Shown here: positions 5,971-8,677 of the stretch, one piece after another | Layout: each line of letters begins with the position of its first letter | Numbering within the stretch: position 1 is the first letter of the stretch | Source of the DNA: Eubacteriaceae bacterium | Lineage (GTDB): Bacteria; Bacillota_A; Clostridia; Eubacteriales; Anaerofustaceae | DNA: 8,677 nucleotides | Direction of reading: 5' to 3' | Assembly: GCA_031280495.1 (NCBI GenBank) | Contig: JAITGT010000098.1 | Location: 1 to 8,677, forward strand | Made by a program: the position numbers and the translations under genes | Notes under the pieces: model-generated | Told to the model about the DNA's origin: nothing | The model's input: only the letters and a program-made list of their open reading frames with translations | Databases searched by the model: none

Positions 5971-6501
5971 ATGATGGAATTTTTTGACACCGTTATGTCC
6001 AGGCGCACTACTCGCAGCTTTGAAGCGCGCCAGATTGAAGATAAAGATCTAGATGCTCTTCTGTTGGCGGCTCACATGGCTCCGATAGCCGGCGCAAACT
6101 ATGCTATGACCCATATGACTGTTGTTCAAGACACTGGATTACTCGAAGAAATCCGCTTTGACTGCGGGGCAAAGCCAAAAGGGCAAGAGAAATACATTGA
6201 CTCTTTTTATGGAGCGCCCACGATAATCTTCTTTTCAGCAAATGGGGTCTCTTCCGACTATATTGAGTACAGTAATATTGGGTGTGCGATAGAAAACATC
6301 CTATTGGCAGCAACAAGCCTAGGTCTTGGAAGCGCTTACATCTGGGGGTGCCTCAAAAAGCTTCGCAAACACCCCGAAACTATTGAAAAGCTTCAGCTGC
6401 CCGACGGATATGAGATCCTTTCTGCTGTCGCTGTCGGATACCCAATAGAGCCGCTGTCGCAGAGAAACCCCGCTGACAAGATTAGCGTCAATCGTATTTA
6501 G
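5971..6501 (+). CDS. Small nitroreductase-family FMN oxidoreductase
   Basis: The 176-aa product belongs to the nitroreductase family, flavin enzymes that use NAD(P)H to reduce nitro groups, quinones or other acceptors in the cytosol, usually as dimers. Visible signatures are the N-terminal FMN-phosphate motif SRRTTRSF (10-17), AAHMAPIAGANY (33-44) where members usually read A-P-S-A-x-N, and the helix IGCAIENILLAATSLGLGSA (103-122). The length suits the short subfamily. AGGAG (5962-5966) precedes two adjacent ATGs at 5971 and 5974. The second has the better spacing (seven bases), so the protein may begin one residue later. A frame extension upstream to a TTG at 5869 is rejected because that codon is part of the promoter. 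No terminator was found after the stop. Physiological substrate is unknown. Confidence 0.9.
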   Translation: MMEFFDTVMSRRTTRSFEARQIEDKDLDALLLAAHMAPIAGANYAMTHMTVVQDTGLLEEIRFDCGAKPKGQEKYIDSFYGAPTIIFFSANGVSSDYIEYSNIGCAIENILLAATSLGLGSAYIWGCLKKLRKHPETIEKLQLPDGYEILSAVAVGYPIEPLSQRNPADKISVNRI

Positions 6502-6882
6502 ATCTCTTGCGCTGCTCTATGGCGCGTTAACACTATTGCCATTAAGGCTGAATGCGGCAATTATGGCATATCACTTAAAAGCAATATGGCTTCAGAAGCA
6601 CATCCGCTTTCAAGGTTGAGGAGATATGCTGAAATGAAGCGCGCTGATTGCTTGGGTGCGCCGCTTAGAGCGCCCGAAAACAGCTGCAGGCGGCACCGGG
6701 TGAGCTTCTCAGGCAAGCAGCGCAGCAATGAATCGCTAGGCTGCTGCAAGCGAAAGCGCTAATAGGAACCCCCAAGCCAACAGGTGCGTGTTTGCATTCT
6801 TTGGCAAGCTTGGCGCCATGCACTTGGGCTTTTAGTCTTGCACTCAAAAAAAGTGTCAACCGTCTGCATCTATCGCTTTGCT
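6502..6882. other. Gene-free stretch between convergent genes
   Basis: This 381-base gap separates the ends of the nitroreductase (+) and aminotransferase (-) genes. I see no gene with a ribosome-binding site, no strong hairpin and no GC stem followed by Ts, which is unusual between two convergent genes. Minus-strand translations contain hydrophobic snippets such as HLLAWGFLLALSLAAA, broken by stops and in different frames, so a decayed membrane-protein gene is possible but not supported. Confidence 0.5.
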
Positions 6883-8142
6883 TTATTCTTTGCGCTCGGC
6901 AACTGCACTCAATACAGCCTTTTCGAGAATACCTAAACCTTCCCGGAGCGCGTCTTCCTCAATGGTCAGCGGAGGCATTAGTTTCAGCACATTATCGCCA
7001 GGTCCGCAAACTTCGATGACTAAGCCTCCAGCAAAACATGCCTCTGACACAGCAACTCCCAGATCGGGAATGTGGAAAGGATTAAGATCGATACCCCATA
7101 TCATGCCTTTGCCGCGAATTTCAGGCTTGTCTCCAAGTGCATTGGCTATTTGGCGCAGCCGCCCTTCAATAATTTCTGAATTCCATGTAACCTTCCATGG
7201 AATGTTTTCTTCCTCCGCAAATTCCAGACCAGCTTTTGCGCCTATGAACGAGAGCTGCGCGCCGCGAAACGTTCCGCTATGCTCTCCCATTTCCCAAATG
7301 TCGTGCTCAGGCTTCATGAGCAATATAGACATTGGAAGGCCAAAGCCGCTGATGGATTTGGAAAGAGCGACAAAATCTGGCTGAATGCCGCTTTCTTCAA
7401 AAGAGAAAAAGGCTCCAGTCCTATAGCAGCCAACCTGGATATCATCAATAATGAGGAGAACCTTGTGCTTTCGCAGAAGCGATTCCAGCCCGCGCAAGAA
7501 TTCAGGAGATCGCTCGTTTACGCCGCCTTCCGCCTGTATGGTTTCTAGTATAAAGGCAGCAGGCGCCTGCGTGCCGGAATATTGATATTCAAGGAGAAAA
7601 GCAACAAACTTGAGGGGATCGTATCCCTCTACTCCGGGAAGCGAATATGGCACAAAAGTGACAGGCGCACCTGTCAGTTGGTAGTCAGTAGGCGCTTTCT
7701 TGATAGAAGAGACAGATAAGGATCCAGCTGTCATTCCATGAAAGCTTCCTGCCATTGAAAAAATCCCTGTTCGGCCCGTCACCTTGCGCGCAAGCCGGAG
7801 CGCAGCCTCAACAGCGTTTGTTCCCGTTGGTCCGCATAGCTCAATCTTGTGCTCCATACCTCTTTTGTCAAGTATATGTTCCCTAAAATACTCGAAAAAC
7901 TCAATTTTGGCTGTCGTGTCCATATCAAGGCCCTGCAAGATGCCATCCTCCTCCAGATAGTGGATGACACGCTTTTTGATATAGGCGTTGTTGTGCCCGT
8001 AATTGAGAGATCCTGCTGCTGCAAAGAAGTCGATATAGCGCTTGCCGTCTTCTGTATAAAGAAAGGCGTTCTTTGCTTTCGAAAACACAGCAGGAAAACG
8101 CATATTATAGTAGCTAACTTGTGACTCTAAGCTATTTCTCAT
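6883..8142 (-). CDS. Diaminobutyrate--2-oxoglutarate aminotransferase-like protein (EctB family)
   Basis: The 419-aa product is a class III PLP aminotransferase closest in pattern to EctB, which moves an amino group from glutamate to aspartate 4-semialdehyde to give 2,4-diaminobutyrate. Family blocks in order are IDFFAAAGSLNYGHNN (37-52), GPTGTNAVEAALRLARKVTG (104-123; cofactor phosphate), SFHGMTAG (133-140), ETIQAEGG (200-207), LLIIDDIQVGCYRTG (229-243; Asp contacting the PLP ring), LSKSISGFGLPM (260-271; Lys262 is the PLP Schiff-base lysine) and HSGTFRG (288-294). All key residues are present and the length is normal. I chose ATG 8140-8142, with AGAGG 11 bases upstream and an N-terminus like EctB. 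A TTG 23 codons further up has no such site. A good promoter lies at 8241-8270. No ectA or ectC is adjacent, so ectoine synthesis is not implied; a diaminobutyrate role or a related omega-amino substrate is possible. Confidence 0.88.
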   Translation of the reverse strand: MRNSLESQVSYYNMRFPAVFSKAKNAFLYTEDGKRYIDFFAAAGSLNYGHNNAYIKKRVIHYLEEDGILQGLDMDTTAKIEFFEYFREHILDKRGMEHKIELCGPTGTNAVEAALRLARKVTGRTGIFSMAGSFHGMTAGSLSVSSIKKAPTDYQLTGAPVTFVPYSLPGVEGYDPLKFVAFLLEYQYSGTQAPAAFILETIQAEGGVNERSPEFLRGLESLLRKHKVLLIIDDIQVGCYRTGAFFSFEESGIQPDFVALSKSISGFGLPMSILLMKPEHDIWEMGEHSGTFRGAQLSFIGAKAGLEFAEEENIPWKVTWNSEIIEGRLRQIANALGDKPEIRGKGMIWGIDLNPFHIPDLGVAVSEACFAGGLVIEVCGPGDNVLKLMPPLTIEEDALREGLGILEKAVLSAVAERKE

Positions 8143-8240
8143 TGTTGGATAAACCTCTGTTCGCGCTTTGCGGCATATTTCACGGGCATCGCTTTTGGAC
8201 CATCGACGCAAAAACTGCCCATCTGTCTAGAATCGCTGAA

Positions 8241-8270
8241 ATTGTAACACATGCTCGCAAAGCCGGTCAA
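8241..8270 (-). promoter_or_regulatory. Extended -10 promoter for the aminotransferase gene
   Basis: On the minus strand TTGACC (8270-8265, five of six) is followed after 18 bases by TACAAT (8246-8241, five of six), directly preceded by TGT, the TGn of an extended -10. Transcription should begin near 8234, about 90 bases before the chosen ATG. It shows the aminotransferase can be expressed independently of the upstream acetyltransferase gene. Confidence 0.68.
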
Positions 8271-8429
8271 GAGAAGGGTGGCAAATTAGGGATTATGGCA
8301 TTGCTGAGCCCCTCGCTTAAAACAGGAGTTCGTTTCGAAAGGATGCGCGTGAGAATGGTGACAAGCGCCGGAGCACAATGCATCTTGCCGCTGCAGCGAA
8401 AGTAAGGCAATCAGAGCCTTGAAATACTG

Positions 8430-8677
8430 TTAGTCCACCAACAAATTGCACTCATCAGGATGTTTGGCAAACCAACTGGCGGCATACGAGCAACTTGCCC
8501 TCGCTTTTTCTCCTCGATTCCGAATATCTTTTGTTGCCGCGTCTAGAAGCATGCTAGCCACGCCCTGACCCCGAAGCGATTCGTCTACAAAGGTGTGGGT
8601 AATCGCAACAACTCCGTCTCCCACGTATGGAAACAGGACTTCACAAAGAAGCTTTCCCTCTTCCCCGGCCTGATATA
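8430..8677 (-). CDS. Small GNAT-fold N-acetyltransferase, C-terminal part (5' end outside window)
   Basis: The visible 82 residues, open to the window edge, match the short (about 90-aa) GNAT-like domain proteins of the YidJ/Acetyltransf_CG type, which are single-domain predicted acetyltransferases of unknown substrate. Hallmarks are VVAITHTFVDESLRGQGVAS, with R-G-Q-G as the acetyl-CoA pyrophosphate loop, then CSYAASWFAKHPDE near the C-terminus. Before it, the frame continues upstream as EEGKLLCEVLFPYVGDG, which fits the family, so a GTG at 8622-8624 is internal and not the start. It is not EctA, which is longer and of a different GNAT subgroup. The gene ends 287 bases before the aminotransferase start and is separated from it by that gene's own promoter. 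A weak 5-bp hairpin at about 8404-8420 follows the stop. Confidence 0.85.
   Translation of the reverse strand, partial: YQAGEEGKLLCEVLFPYVGDGVVAITHTFVDESLRGQGVASMLLDAATKDIRNRGEKARASCSYAASWFAKHPDECNLLVD

Noticed and set aside
6837..6858. Terminator for the aminotransferase at the A/T-run near 6845-6851
   Set aside because: The only pairing around the run is four to five AT-rich bases with the run itself as loop, so no stable stem precedes the Ts.
6541..6860. Hydrophobic minus-strand fragments resembling an EamA-type transporter remnant
   Set aside because: The fragments are short, lie in different frames with stops between, and the resemblance is by eye only.
8121..8405. 94-codon plus-strand frame between the aminotransferase and acetyltransferase genes
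   Set aside because: It starts at GTG without a ribosome-binding site inside the aminotransferase coding end, and is antisense to that gene's promoter and leader. No family was recognised.
6883..8677. Ectoine biosynthesis cluster
   Set aside because: Only an EctB-like protein is present. The GNAT protein is of the short YidJ type rather than EctA, and there is no EctC.

Overview
The window reads as chromosomal DNA of an anaerobic bacterium of middling GC content. Pointers are an oxygen-sensitive radical SAM sulfatase maturase, a uroporphyrinogen-decarboxylase-superfamily protein of the kind common in strict anaerobes, and a small nitroreductase. No ribosomal or other taxonomic marker is present, so I do not name a genus. 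Most genes have their own sigma-70-type promoter or terminator, and the window is a set of small independent units rather than one large operon.

Left (1-1326): the 3' end of an M42 metallopeptidase gene on + closes with a strong terminator. About 800 bases without a convincing gene follow. This stretch holds an AT-rich 11-bp inverted repeat, a 32-base polypurine run, a possible decayed minus-strand reading frame and several copies of a CGCCAAA word, and ends in a clear promoter at 1219-1247.

Centre-left (1327-4383): a 342-aa URO-D-superfamily gene on + converges, across a bidirectional terminator, on a two-gene minus-strand operon. That operon encodes a dienelactone-hydrolase-family enzyme and then, 40 bases downstream, an anaerobic sulfatase-maturase-like radical SAM/SPASM protein. 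No sulfatase is present, so the maturase's target lies outside the window or is not a sulfatase.

Centre (4579-5772): a heavily decayed IS256-family transposase, readable only by joining three frames across two amber stops. It holds a large internal quasi-palindrome, and its stop codon lies inside a perfect 38-bp palindrome.

Right (5869-8677): a nitroreductase on + with a textbook promoter converges, across 381 bases without a gene, on a minus-strand class III aminotransferase of the diaminobutyrate--2-oxoglutarate (EctB-like) type. The aminotransferase has its own extended -10 promoter. The window ends inside a small GNAT-fold gene on -. EctA and EctC are absent, so the EctB-like enzyme is an orphan here.

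I found no tRNA, rRNA, CRISPR array, phage module or defence system, and nothing I would call an undescribed multi-gene system. The most unusual items are the two large palindromic structures in the IS remnant, the two orphan enzymes and the promoter-proximal repeated words upstream of the URO-D gene. For several genes the start codon given here is not the longest possible, because promoter or ribosome-binding-site evidence favours a shorter form.
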